Source: Pseudoxanthomonas sp. Root630
Lineage (GTDB): Bacteria; Pseudomonadota; Gammaproteobacteria; Xanthomonadales; Xanthomonadaceae
NCBI RefSeq assembly: GCF_001427585.1
Contig: NZ_LMGY01000012.1
Coordinates: 297,303-361,302 of the forward strand
Reading direction: 5' to 3'
Length of the DNA stretch: 64,000 bases
Part shown: positions 51,385 to 60,070 of the stretch, piece by piece
Numbering within the stretch: position 1 is the stretch's first letter
Layout: every line of letters starts with the position of its first letter
Notes under the pieces: generated by a model
Told to the model about the DNA's origin: nothing
Databases searched by the model: none
Seen by the model: the letters and a program-made list of their open reading frames with translations, nothing else
Program-made: the position numbers and the translations under genes

Positions 51385-54300
51385 TTACTGTCGTCTAGAA
51401 GCGGCGCGCCTTCTACGCCTCATTGGTGAAGGCGCGCCAGGTGCATTAGTGGTTCGTTTGTCGATGTCCAAGGTGACGTTGCGTGCCTCGGACATATTGA
51501 ACTCAAGCAGGCGTTCAAAAATGTGTGCGCCGTTCTCCTGATGCGACCCCCCTATTTCCTGCAGACGCAGAGAGACGGTCAGAAGATGTTCTGCTAGGAA
51601 GTAGCGCGATGACGCGTCGTTGAAGAAGTCATCACCGGATCCGTCCAGCAGCGAACGTACAACATTGGCGACGACCAGCGGTGCAGCTTCCAACATCGAA
51701 ACCAGACACTCGCCCAGATCGTTGTCGGCGATCTGCTGAAGCAGATTGGGGCGCGCCTGCAGGTGCTCGAGTAGCTCGCGACTGGCGGCGTCAGGTCTCA
51801 GATGTCGCCTGCCGAATACCCTGGCCGCCGCTTTAGCCACCTCTTCGTCACCGAGGTCCAGAAGGCGCAGCAAATACGGGTGGATGCGGGTACGGGCATC
51901 CATTTCCGGCCACAGTTCGGCAGCAGCATAGGCGAGCCCAATGCGACAATTGACGGATAAGCCGTCCTGATCTGCTAGATGCTGCTCCAGCAGTTCTTGC
52001 AGGTTTGATTCTTCCTCTGGCTTCAGACTAAACCTCAGCATGAGGATTTCGCCGGCGGCTTGGTTAGAGAAGCCTGTCGCCATGGCGAACAGCCGCTCCA
52101 GCAGCGTGTTGGCTGCTGACACCGAGATCCAGTACTGGCTGTGTGCGAGAAGTATTACGCCGGCCTTGAGATTGTTGAGTCCGGGGTAGACCTGGAACAA
52201 ATTCAGAAGGAAGCGTTGCGCGCGATCATGATCGGCGCAGACCAGCCACCTTAGCTGGTAGGCCAGGATTTCCCAGACCTTCAGGTGTTCCTTCCGGCGA
52301 AGATGCGCCTCCAGTATGGATAGCCACTGTTCGGTCAGCGGGGGCTCCTGGGAAAGGCAGGCACGGGTCAGGGCCGAGAGAACCGGATAGTTGCCGCGGG
52401 GCACAATGGCGAAGCCACTATGGCTCCACAAGACACTGCCCGACAGATTTTTAATGTTGGCGTCGTCTTCGTTAGGCGCAGTGTCGTCGGGATCATCTTG
52501 CAACCACGTCGCCAGCAGGTCGAAGATATCTTGTGGCAAAGGCGAACCGGCATCCACAACTGCGGCAGCGGCATCGGCCGCGTCGCTTCGAAACCCTGGG
52601 CTGCTGAACCCGATCTGATCCAGTTCCAGCACGAGCGAATGCAGTGTGGCGGCCTCGTACTTGCCCTCCCCAAGGACTCGCAACACAGCGCCGACTGCGA
52701 TCTCGTTGCTATCCGGAGCCATTTGACGGATCAGGCGGATGGCCTTGTCCGGCGTAGTCTTGGCGAGTTCGGCCAGTTCGCGACTTGCCTGGATCACGCC
52801 GCCACGCATCCGATGTCTTGGGTGATCCCATTCCGTCTGGTCAGTGAGTTCGGCGAACAGGCTGAGGATGTCCTCGTCCGGCGCGCGTTGCATGCTCGTA
52901 ACATCCATGGGGCTGCCGATTACCCTGACACCCGAGAAGCGGACATCGGCATCGTCCAGACCCGGGAATGCCCGCTCTTCCTCTGCAACATGACGGCGAC
53001 AGGCTGCGCTCAAGAGATCCCGCGGAATAGCCCGCAGAAGGCGCAAACGATGCTGGCGCGTCCACTGGAGGCGATGAAGGCGAGTCTTTGCATCATCGTC
53101 GGGCAGGTAGATGTACCGGTTCCATTCGCGGATGGCCCGTTCCAACCGCTGGATTTGTTCTTCGCCAAGATGTGGTGAGACGGCACGGATGAGGCGATTC
53201 GAGTCGGCATGCACATCGCGATAGCTGCCGATCACCAAGCGTCGGGGATCTTCAAGCAGGAACTCGAGCGCATCGATTTGGTATAGCGGAGCGACCTGCT
53301 GGAGACCCAGTGCAAGCAGTTGCTGTACAGGCATCCAATCAACCTGCCGATTGGATTGTAGAAAAGCAATGAAGTCCTCAGGGCATTGTTCTGCCAGCGA
53401 TCGGACCCCGACGATGATCGCCGAGATGAAGGGCTTCTCGCGGTGACGATCTTCCTCTTCGAGATCGGGAAATCTCATATCGACGCTTCGGTAGCCAACG
53501 ACGAAATCATGCGCGTCCAGAGCCAGAAGCTGAATTGCCTTCAGCGCCCAGGGCCAGATCACCGTCATGAACTCTCGGGGTGCGGCTTCGGCGATCGCCG
53601 GTAGATCATGCAGTTCCTGCCCGTTCAGAACCTCGGCAATGCGTGCCGCCTCCTCCTCCGGTTGCTGCACGTCGGCGGTTCTCTGCTGCAGCCAGGCATC
53701 GAGTAACGACGGTGCTTGGCTCGGATCCGCTTCGCTGACGATGCTGATCATGTGGTTGGCCTGCCAGCCGGATATCCCCGTTCTGGCGAGAATTTGCCGG
53801 CCCAGGGCGATGCAGTCGGCGTCCCAAGACGACAACTGTTCCAGCACAAACCAGGTCAGTGGGTCCTTCTCTGCGAAGGGTTGCCAGTGATTCTTGATCA
53901 GGTCCACCACACGAGACCGACGGGTCAGCAGTGCACGCGACAGCACAGGCAATGCGATCCGGGCTTCCTCTACCGGCAATCGCATGATCTCCACTAGGGG
54001 ATCGTTCGCCAGCCAGTCGAACCAGCCGGGACTTCCGGGACTCGTGGCGAGGATGCGGCGCCGGTACCAGATGTCGTCCCACTTCTCCGCGACTAGCGCC
54101 GTCTCGTTGTGGTCGGGATCCTGCAACTGGCCGAGAAACTCGATGAGCAGCATCTTCAGGTGCGAGCGAAGATCGGCGTGCCAGAGCCGTTCAATCTCCT
54201 GCGCGTAGGTCGGGCGGTCGACCGCCCGCATGTAGGCAAGCGAGTGCCATAACAGCGGCCTGACCCGCAGGCTGTGCTGGCGCGCGAGCACGGTGTCGGT

Positions 54301-55995
54301 CAGGTGCCCGGGTGCGTCGAGGAAGTTGCGTGCGCGGATGTACTCGTAGAGCGTCTGGTGGCGGAAGCCGACGCGACCGCCCTCACGGAGCAGGATGCCC
54401 GACCGCGCGAGTCGTTGCAGTTGAGAATGAAAGGTATCGAACATTGCCTCCGGCAGCCAGAGTACTTCCCGCTCTGCCATGCGCGTCGTGATGGCATACA
54501 GGGCCTCGCGGGAGCGCTCGCTTGTATCCGACAGGACCTGCTGCCTCCACAACTCTCCGAGCATATGCTGGTACCCGAGGAGAAGATCTGCCTCGTCGGT
54601 CGTTCTGATCAACTGTAGGAACAGGTTCAGGGTTTGGGGTGATCGCAGGTCTTCACGGATCGAGGCATTCCATCTCCCGGCCTGGATGCCGGATTTCAGG
54701 AGTGTCGCCTCGACGTTGTCCCAAGCTGGCAGATCGAGGGTCATCGTCTCGGCATCGAGATTCCGCAGCCGGGTGTCGTGCCGGTGCTCGAACACCCGGC
54801 ATGAGGCCACGATGTGGACGTTCTGGACGCCCGAGAGCCCTCGAATCAGGTCTATGGGCGCGCGCAGTCGGGTGGAATGCTGGACGACAAGGTCGGCGAG
54901 CGCGTCCAGCTGATCGACAAGAACCAGCACCTTCGTGGACTTGGCCAGCGCGACCACGCAATCGATCGGGTCAGCGGGCAGGTTCAGGTAATCGCCCAAC
55001 GAGGCGGTATCAACGACGGTCTCGGACAGGTAGTCCGCCTTGATCGCGAGAACTGGAATGCCGAGCGCAACTTGCTCCCGTACCAGCCTGGCCAGCAGCG
55101 CGGATTTGCCGCAGCCAGGCTCGCCAAGCATGAGCGTCAGCGAGGCTGGCTCGTTGCCGATTCGCTCGCAAAGCACGTTCAATTCGGGGCGTTCCAGCCA
55201 GTCGCTATTGGGTAGCGTCGTTTTCCAGGCGGCTAGGTCGGCCGACGCCGCTGCAAAGCTGCTAGCCAGCTCGGCCGGATCCAGGGGGACGGCGTCGCGG
55301 ATGAGTCCGATGCCACGCTCGTTTAGTGCCTGTACGATCTGGTCGCGTTGCAGCGGGCCGGGCGGCAATCGCAGCCCGCTCTGGTTGCCGCGCGCCATCT
55401 TGGTAAGCACGTCGACGGCGGTTTCGGGATCGTCGACCTGGGACTGCAGTGCCGAGAGATTGACGGCCTCCCAACCGTCGAAACTGTGGGCGCTGCCGAT
55501 CTCGATGTGCCTAACCAGGTCGAAAGCGCTATCGCTGGAGCAGCTCAGGATGCGTTCCAGCTTGGTAAGTGCTGTTCTGAGTTTGGAGCTTGCCTGTGCT
55601 TGGAATGCTTCGTGATCAACATAATCGCGAGTGCACTCGGCAAGCGCCGCCAGATCTCCGAATGGAGTGAGTGAACAGAACTCGATGATCGCGTTGGAGG
55701 TCTTCTGCAGTTGTCTATGCGCCTTGACCAGCTCGTCCTTCAGATCCGAATCCGACAACTTCCAGCGACTGTGGTTCGGTTGGTTTTTCTTGGCCTGTAC
55801 ATGTCGGGTGATGTCGTTGTCGTAGGTGATGACGATGTCATCCACATCGACGGTTTCCGGTGATGCCGGAAGCGAGACGGCGTCCACCTGGACGGACACG
55901 ATTCCAGAGTCGGAAAGTAATCGAATCAGCCAATGCACGGCGACGGCGAGTTGGTATTCGTCTCCACGATGGGACCTTCTGGCGGCGATGCTCAT
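51385..55995 (-). CDS. Large nuclease-STAND NTPase, Avs-like putative antiviral protein
   Basis: This protein has 1536 residues from the ATG at 55995, which has GAGGA six bases upstream. A GTG at 56076 would add 27 residues but has no ribosome site. Residues about 1-110 look like a PD-(D/E)XK-type Cap4/DUF4297 nuclease (RGDEYQLAV, VDDIVITYDN, RHVQAKKNQ). Residues about 280-560 are a STAND-type ATPase with Walker A GEPGCGKS (291-298) and Walker B VLVLVDQLD (356-364). The remaining about 950 residues look like helical repeats, the usual sensor part. The layout matches Avs antiviral proteins, which cut DNA on binding a phage protein. Gene is alone and convergent with the integrase. Confidence 0.75.
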   Translation of the reverse strand: MSIAARRSHRGDEYQLAVAVHWLIRLLSDSGIVSVQVDAVSLPASPETVDVDDIVITYDNDITRHVQAKKNQPNHSRWKLSDSDLKDELVKAHRQLQKTSNAIIEFCSLTPFGDLAALAECTRDYVDHEAFQAQASSKLRTALTKLERILSCSSDSAFDLVRHIEIGSAHSFDGWEAVNLSALQSQVDDPETAVDVLTKMARGNQSGLRLPPGPLQRDQIVQALNERGIGLIRDAVPLDPAELASSFAAASADLAAWKTTLPNSDWLERPELNVLCERIGNEPASLTLMLGEPGCGKSALLARLVREQVALGIPVLAIKADYLSETVVDTASLGDYLNLPADPIDCVVALAKSTKVLVLVDQLDALADLVVQHSTRLRAPIDLIRGLSGVQNVHIVASCRVFEHRHDTRLRNLDAETMTLDLPAWDNVEATLLKSGIQAGRWNASIREDLRSPQTLNLFLQLIRTTDEADLLLGYQHMLGELWRQQVLSDTSERSREALYAITTRMAEREVLWLPEAMFDTFHSQLQRLARSGILLREGGRVGFRHQTLYEYIRARNFLDAPGHLTDTVLARQHSLRVRPLLWHSLAYMRAVDRPTYAQEIERLWHADLRSHLKMLLIEFLGQLQDPDHNETALVAEKWDDIWYRRRILATSPGSPGWFDWLANDPLVEIMRLPVEEARIALPVLSRALLTRRSRVVDLIKNHWQPFAEKDPLTWFVLEQLSSWDADCIALGRQILARTGISGWQANHMISIVSEADPSQAPSLLDAWLQQRTADVQQPEEEAARIAEVLNGQELHDLPAIAEAAPREFMTVIWPWALKAIQLLALDAHDFVVGYRSVDMRFPDLEEEDRHREKPFISAIIVGVRSLAEQCPEDFIAFLQSNRQVDWMPVQQLLALGLQQVAPLYQIDALEFLLEDPRRLVIGSYRDVHADSNRLIRAVSPHLGEEQIQRLERAIREWNRYIYLPDDDAKTRLHRLQWTRQHRLRLLRAIPRDLLSAACRRHVAEEERAFPGLDDADVRFSGVRVIGSPMDVTSMQRAPDEDILSLFAELTDQTEWDHPRHRMRGGVIQASRELAELAKTTPDKAIRLIRQMAPDSNEIAVGAVLRVLGEGKYEAATLHSLVLELDQIGFSSPGFRSDAADAAAAVVDAGSPLPQDIFDLLATWLQDDPDDTAPNEDDANIKNLSGSVLWSHSGFAIVPRGNYPVLSALTRACLSQEPPLTEQWLSILEAHLRRKEHLKVWEILAYQLRWLVCADHDRAQRFLLNLFQVYPGLNNLKAGVILLAHSQYWISVSAANTLLERLFAMATGFSNQAAGEILMLRFSLKPEEESNLQELLEQHLADQDGLSVNCRIGLAYAAAELWPEMDARTRIHPYLLRLLDLGDEEVAKAAARVFGRRHLRPDAASRELLEHLQARPNLLQQIADNDLGECLVSMLEAAPLVVANVVRSLLDGSGDDFFNDASSRYFLAEHLLTVSLRLQEIGGSHQENGAHIFERLLEFNMSEARNVTLDIDKRTTNAPGAPSPMRRRRRAASRRQ

Positions 55996-56155
55996 GCGGC
56001 GTCCTCGGAGTTGGTCCGGCAGCTGGCTAGCCAAGCTCAAGAGGGAGCGAAGGCCAAGCAACATTTTTTCAAACACATACTACTTGTTTGAAGTTGGAGC
56101 TATCTAGCTTCGCGTATGGCACTCCGCGGTGATGTGCCTATCAGGAACGTTCGCA

Positions 56156-56281
56156 ATGTTGAAAAGCAAGGTCGAGTTGATCTACTGCATCATGGTGGTG
56201 GCCACGGCCGTGATGGCCGGCATCGTCAAATGTACGGCGGCTGCTACCTGCGGCAGCTGTGGCGATTTCCTCGATCCCTGA
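56156..56281 (+). CDS. Small membrane-associated peptide with CxxC
   Basis: This 41-residue frame (MLKSKVELIYCIMVVATAVM start) has one hydrophobic stretch and ends with TCGSCGDFLDP, a CxxC pair. It lies 85 bases before the DUF932 gene on the same strand. No ribosome site is strong, and at this size chance is possible. Confidence 0.35.
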   Translation: MLKSKVELIYCIMVVATAVMAGIVKCTAAATCGSCGDFLDP

Positions 56282-56304
56282 CTACCTCCTGCTACTGGCA
56301 TCTC

Positions 56305-56335
56305 CCACAAGGCCCGGCTCGTCCGGGCCTTGTGC
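56305..56335 (+). terminator. Hairpin between the small peptide and the DUF932 gene
   Basis: A 9-bp stem (AAGGCCCGG / CCGGGCCTT, 56309-56317 and 56323-56331) has a 5-base loop but only a weak T-run after it (TGTGCGTTTA). It could be a weak terminator or a leader structure. Confidence 0.4.
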
Positions 56336-56366
56336 GTTTATGCCGTTCACTTACAAGGAAACGACA

Positions 56367-57320
56367 ATGCATATGGTTGAAAGCATGGCCTACGCAGGCC
56401 AGAGGCCTTGGCATGGCTTGGGCAACAAACTCGCCCGACAGCAGTCGATCGAGGTCTGGAAGAAGCAAGCCGGCATGGATTGGCAGATCGAAGAGTCCGA
56501 GGTCCGATACGTTACCGGCAGCCACAACATCGGAACGATCAATGCCTTCCCCGAGAACAAGGTTCTGTACCGTTCCGACAACAAGAAGCCACTCGCCGTG
56601 GTGTCCAAGCGCTTCCAGGTCGTCCAGCCCGGCGAGATCCTGGAGTTCTATCGCGAACTGACGGCCGACAACGGCTTCGAGCTGGAAACGGCCGGGGTGC
56701 TGCGGGAAGGCCGCAAGTTCTGGGCCTTGGCTCGGACGGGGCAGAATACGGTCCTTCGCGGCCGTGATCGGGTGGAGGGTTACCTGCTGCTGGCCACGGC
56801 CTGTGACGGGACGCTGGCCACCACCGCTCAGTTCACCTCGGTCCGGGTGGTCTGCAACAACACGCTGGCGGTAGCTGTGAACCGTGGCGAGGGGGCCATC
56901 AAGGTGCCACACCGAAGCCAGTTCAATCCGGAGCAAGTCAAGCGGCAGTTAGGGATTACGGTCTCGGCTTGGGGTGGCTTCGTGGACCGGATGAAGGCGC
57001 TGTGCGAACGGCCCGTGGATCCGGACTCGGCCGACGCTCTGCTCCGCCGCATCCTGACCTACGCCGTCCCCAATGCCGCCCCGGTAGTCAACGAGCATGC
57101 GGTGGCCAATGTGCGCGCGCTGGTGGAGGGGGGTGGCAAGGGATCCCAACTGGCCTCCAGCCGCGGAACGGCTTGGGGCTTGCTCAATGGCATCACCGAG
57201 TACGTCGACCATCATCGGCGTGCCCGCAGCGATGACCATCGCCGGGATGCGGCCTGGTTCGGGGAGGGTGCCCGGATCAAGCAGCGCGCGTGGGAGGTGG
57301 TGACGGAGCTGGCGGCGTGA
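56367..57320 (+). CDS. DUF932 family protein
   Basis: This 317-residue protein belongs to a family widespread in plasmids, phages and integrated elements, with no settled function. Signatures are MAYAGQRPWHGLGNKL, KPLAVVSKRFQVVQPGEILEFYREL, TAQFTSVRVVCNNTLAVAV and the C-terminal AWGLLNGITEYVDHHRRAR. It overlaps the RadC-like start (TGATG), so the two are translated together. Confidence 0.9.
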   Translation: MHMVESMAYAGQRPWHGLGNKLARQQSIEVWKKQAGMDWQIEESEVRYVTGSHNIGTINAFPENKVLYRSDNKKPLAVVSKRFQVVQPGEILEFYRELTADNGFELETAGVLREGRKFWALARTGQNTVLRGRDRVEGYLLLATACDGTLATTAQFTSVRVVCNNTLAVAVNRGEGAIKVPHRSQFNPEQVKRQLGITVSAWGGFVDRMKALCERPVDPDSADALLRRILTYAVPNAAPVVNEHAVANVRALVEGGGKGSQLASSRGTAWGLLNGITEYVDHHRRARSDDHRRDAAWFGEGARIKQRAWEVVTELAA

Positions 57321-57829
57321 TGGTGGCTCGATCGCATAGTCTTGCTCTGGCCAATGCACCGAGGGTTCTCTCGGACGATGCCATTCGGGTGAGGGATGAT
57401 CGGGTCATCACCCGTGCCCTTAGGGTTCTTGAGAGGCGGGCCAGTATCCCTGGCCAATCGCTAGGGGATGTGTCCACCTGTGAGGCATTCTTCCGGCTGA
57501 GGCTGGGCGGGGAGACTCGAGAGCACTTTGAGGTGGCCTTCATGGACGGCCAGCATCGGCTCATTGCGGTGGAGCGGCTGTTCTCAGGCTCAGCGAGTGG
57601 GGCGGAAGTGCATCCCCGAGTCGTGGTCCAGCGCGCGCTGGCCTTGAATGCGGTGTCCGTACTGATGGCGCACAACCATCCCAGTGGATATAGCGAACCT
57701 TCTGCGGCTGATCGGGCCGTGACGGCTCGTCTTAAGAGTGCCTTGCAACTAGTAGAGGTCCGACTGTTGGATCACTTTGTGGTCACTGCCACCCAAGCGG
57801 TCTCGATGGCAGCCCGGGGATGGATCTAG
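57320..57829 (+). CDS. RadC-like JAB/MPN-domain protein
   Basis: This 169-residue protein has the JAMM metal motif: MAHNHPSGYSEPSAAD (His118, His120, Asp131) and an acidic residue in EVAFMDGQHRL. RadC proteins of chromosomes carry an N-terminal helix-hairpin-helix; here only a short helical N-terminus precedes the JAB domain, as in plasmid- and island-borne copies. Activity in DNA repair is not established for this family. Confidence 0.88.
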   Translation: MVARSHSLALANAPRVLSDDAIRVRDDRVITRALRVLERRASIPGQSLGDVSTCEAFFRLRLGGETREHFEVAFMDGQHRLIAVERLFSGSASGAEVHPRVVVQRALALNAVSVLMAHNHPSGYSEPSAADRAVTARLKSALQLVEVRLLDHFVVTATQAVSMAARGWI

Positions 57830-57849
57830 GTTGAGATCCGCTCGGTGAA

Positions 57850-57887
57850 AAGCATAGAGCCCGGCTTTAGGGCCGGGCTCATTTTCA
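57850..57887 (+). terminator. Terminator after the DUF932-radC pair
   Basis: A 9-bp stem (GAGCCCGGC / GCCGGGCTC, 57857-57865 and 57872-57880) is followed by ATTTTC. It lies between convergent radC-like and XRE genes. Confidence 0.75.
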
Positions 57888-58133
57888 GAGAAGCTCTTCC
57901 GCTTGGGCCAGCATTTGAGATGGACTTGTTCCCAAGACAGCGGCGAGCTTGAAAAGCGTCTTTATGCTTGCTGAGTTGAGGCCGCGCTCAAGGAGCGAGA
58001 TGTAGTTGCGCTGGAGGTCAGCTTCCAATGCCAACTGCTCCTGAGACAGCCCTACCTGCTTGCGAAGCGCTCGCAAGACTTTGCCCAGTGCGACCTCTGG
58101 CTCCAACCCGGCTCTCCCAAAAGGGGGAGACAA
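57885..58133 (-). CDS. XRE-family helix-turn-helix regulator
   Basis: This 82-residue DNA-binding protein is a single HTH_XRE domain (ALRKQVGLSQEQLALEADLQRNYISLLERG). It probably represses genes of the element, such as the divergent lipoprotein gene that starts 75 bases away. Start choice is uncertain because an inner Met is lacking near the domain. Confidence 0.85.
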   Translation of the reverse strand: MSPPFGRAGLEPEVALGKVLRALRKQVGLSQEQLALEADLQRNYISLLERGLNSASIKTLFKLAAVLGTSPSQMLAQAEELL

Positions 58134-58208
58134 CCGTAGGTGGCTGGCGCTAGCTGGTCTTCACAATATATTGGTAATCTTTGAGAGTCAACGAATCAGG
58201 GGAATGAC

Positions 58209-58610
58209 ATGAAAAAAGCAACGCTCGTTTGTGTATCGCTGACATCCATCCTCTTGGCCGGGTGCGCCGTGGGCACGCCCGACTGTGGCGACACGGACAC
58301 GCTTTCCATCCTCGATCAAGCCATCGAGGCAGAGGTGGAGAAGTACGCCCCTCAAACCCGGCGGGGAACACCTGAGGAGTTCATAGGGATCCTGGACACC
58401 TACGAGATCTCCAACATCCGCACGCAGGCCTACGACGAAGACGTCGACAGCTATCAATGCGACGCCCGGGTCACCTACACCTACCACGATCGCGAGCGAT
58501 CCGTGGACTTCACTTATCGGGTCGACACCGATCAGTCCGACGGCGAAGTCCTGGTTGAGTACCAGACCAAGATGCTCAACCCGATCCTCGGCTATGCGAT
58601 GGGCTTCTGA
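58209..58610 (+). CDS. Small lipoprotein, unknown function (cassette gene 1)
   Basis: This 133-residue protein has a lipobox (SILLAGC) near residue 19. The mature part is acidic and likely secreted to the periplasmic side of a membrane. I recognise no family. It is followed after 43 bases by a membrane protein and a second lipoprotein on the same strand, forming a three-gene unit. Confidence 0.75.
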   Translation: MKKATLVCVSLTSILLAGCAVGTPDCGDTDTLSILDQAIEAEVEKYAPQTRRGTPEEFIGILDTYEISNIRTQAYDEDVDSYQCDARVTYTYHDRERSVDFTYRVDTDQSDGEVLVEYQTKMLNPILGYAMGF

Positions 58611-58653
58611 CACGTTCCCTTCACCTTCCAAACTTCAAAGGAGCAACAACAGC

Positions 58654-59007
58654 ATGGGCGTCTTCATCTATACCCTGGCACTGATCTTTTTCATCATTCC
58701 CGTCAGTCTCAGGGCCTACCTGAGTCTGAAGAACGGACGCTTTCCGCTGCCGTACTTTCAGAACAATGTTGTCGTCAACCGCATCAAGCTACGCAAGGCC
58801 ATTGGAATCGTCTCGCCGATCCTGTTCTGGGGGCTGCACGTCTTCCTCGTCTTCTGGACAATCGCTATTGAGGCGTGGATGTCGGCATTGGCGATCCTGA
58901 TGTACATGGTGATCAGCCCGTTGCTATCGGGTCAGATCAAGGCCCGTCAGGTCACCGTTGCCCAGGAGAAGGTGGTTCCCAGCCTACCGGGTGGGGATCA
59001 GAGCTGA
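58654..59007 (+). CDS. Small membrane protein, unknown function (cassette gene 2)
   Basis: This 117-residue protein has three predicted helices (residues about 3-20, 45-65, 68-92) with a basic loop (KLRKAIG) and a hydrophilic tail. AAGGAG lies upstream of the start. Its stop overlaps the next gene (TGATG). Confidence 0.7.
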   Translation: MGVFIYTLALIFFIIPVSLRAYLSLKNGRFPLPYFQNNVVVNRIKLRKAIGIVSPILFWGLHVFLVFWTIAIEAWMSALAILMYMVISPLLSGQIKARQVTVAQEKVVPSLPGGDQS

Positions 59008-59660
59008 TGACGGCGTTCAAGCTTGGCCGGCTGCATGCGCTCTGCGTCACCGCAGCACTCGTGGCCTTGCTCACAGGATGTGAGCAGCTAGGCGCCAGTC
59101 TGGGGATGCCGGTCGAACGCCAGCGGGAGAGTCCACCTGCAAACCAAACGACCATCATCGGCGAGCCGGTATCAGTCAATGACGTATCCGTCGCCCAGGA
59201 CGAGGGATCGGAAGGAGCCGCTGACGTGGCGGAAGCGCCTCCGGAGGCGGCGGACGAACCCGTAGTCGTGGCGTCTACGGACCTCCCGCCAGACGGGCCT
59301 GAGTACCAAGCCGACCTGTTGGAGGTTCAGGCCGCATCGCGCACCAGCAATCCAGGCCGTCTCGTGGGTGTTCCAACGCAGGTAAGTGCCAATGGGTACC
59401 CGATCTACCCGGCGACCTGCACGTTCTATTCTGGTCACGCAGAGTGCGTGCTGGCGAACGGAGAGGCGGTAGACGAGGCCTACCTGCAGGCCCATACCAC
59501 GGTTATCCGCAACCTTCACGTTCTGCATGGAAGCATGACCTGCGGCATCGTGTGTGTGGACGATCACGGCAATGTGCTCGGACACGTGTCACAAGCCATG
59601 CAGGCCTGGCGGGAAGCCAACTGTCGTTGGGAACAATACGGCATTGCCCGTTGCCGTTGA
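59007..59660 (+). CDS. Lipoprotein, unknown function (cassette gene 3)
   Basis: This 217-residue lipoprotein has a lipobox (ALLTGC) near residue 25, then an acidic Pro/Ala-rich linker and a Cys-containing C-terminal domain (ATCTFYSGHAECVLANG, SMTCGIVCVDDHGN, NCRWEQYGIARCR) that could hold disulfides. I recognise no family. It ends the cassette, and a strong terminator follows. Confidence 0.72.
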   Translation: MTAFKLGRLHALCVTAALVALLTGCEQLGASLGMPVERQRESPPANQTTIIGEPVSVNDVSVAQDEGSEGAADVAEAPPEAADEPVVVASTDLPPDGPEYQADLLEVQAASRTSNPGRLVGVPTQVSANGYPIYPATCTFYSGHAECVLANGEAVDEAYLQAHTTVIRNLHVLHGSMTCGIVCVDDHGNVLGHVSQAMQAWREANCRWEQYGIARCR

Positions 59661-59669
59661 GTCGTTAGG

Positions 59670-59705
59670 TAAGGAAGGGGGAGCCGCTGGCTCCCCCTTC
59701 TTCAT
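59670..59705 (+). terminator. Terminator after the lipoprotein cassette
   Basis: A 12-bp stem (GAAGGGGGAGCC / GGCTCCCCCTTC) with a GCT loop (59674-59700) is followed by TTC. It is a strong stop for the three-gene unit. Confidence 0.8.
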
Positions 59706-60070
59706 GTGCGATCCCATTTCCTTTTTTTTGCCAGAGCATATCGGCGTCATCCCGCGCCGGCTCCGAGCGCATGCACAGTCCTGGCGCCATTGTCATTATC
59801 GCAGCCTCGTGGTGGATTGATCCGAGGCAGGTCAAGTAAATCTTTACGCCAGTATGCCTACCTATATGAGACAGGCATGTTGAGTGTTGGTAGAGCCGCT
59901 GATGGAAGTGAAAGGTGGTAGTGGGCGTTAGTAGGGGGGGCAAAGCCCCACGCGCACTTACCGTTTCTTCGCATCAGTAGCGATTGCCGCTTTACAGCCC
60001 AGTCCTAGCACGCCGATGAGAGAAGTCTCGTCGGCATTCTTTCGTCTTGACCGGAAAGGGTAGTGCACAG
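59706..60070. other. Noncoding stretch before the relaxase
   Basis: This 365-base stretch has no convincing gene; short open frames on both strands lack ribosome sites. It contains the oriT-like site at 59937-59975 and an AAAGGG ribosome site for the relaxase near its end. Confidence 0.7.
59937..59975 (-). other. Putative IncQ/MobA-type origin of transfer
   Basis: On the minus strand this reads CGAAGAAACGGTAAGTGCGC and then GTGGGGCTTTGCCCC, a small hairpin. The text around GTAAGTGCGC closely matches the IncQ (RSF1010/R1162) oriT core, which has CGAAGAGAAACCGGTAA followed by ATGCGCCC. It lies 96 bases before the MobA-family relaxase gene, the expected position. Confidence 0.7.

Noticed and set aside
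55996..56076. GTG start at 56076 for the Avs-like protein
   Set aside because: No ribosome site; the ATG at 55995 has GAGGA six bases upstream and starts near the conserved nuclease block.
59665..59943. Short open frames on both strands in the noncoding stretch before the relaxase
   Set aside because: No ribosome sites or recognisable motifs, and they overlap the terminator and oriT-like site.
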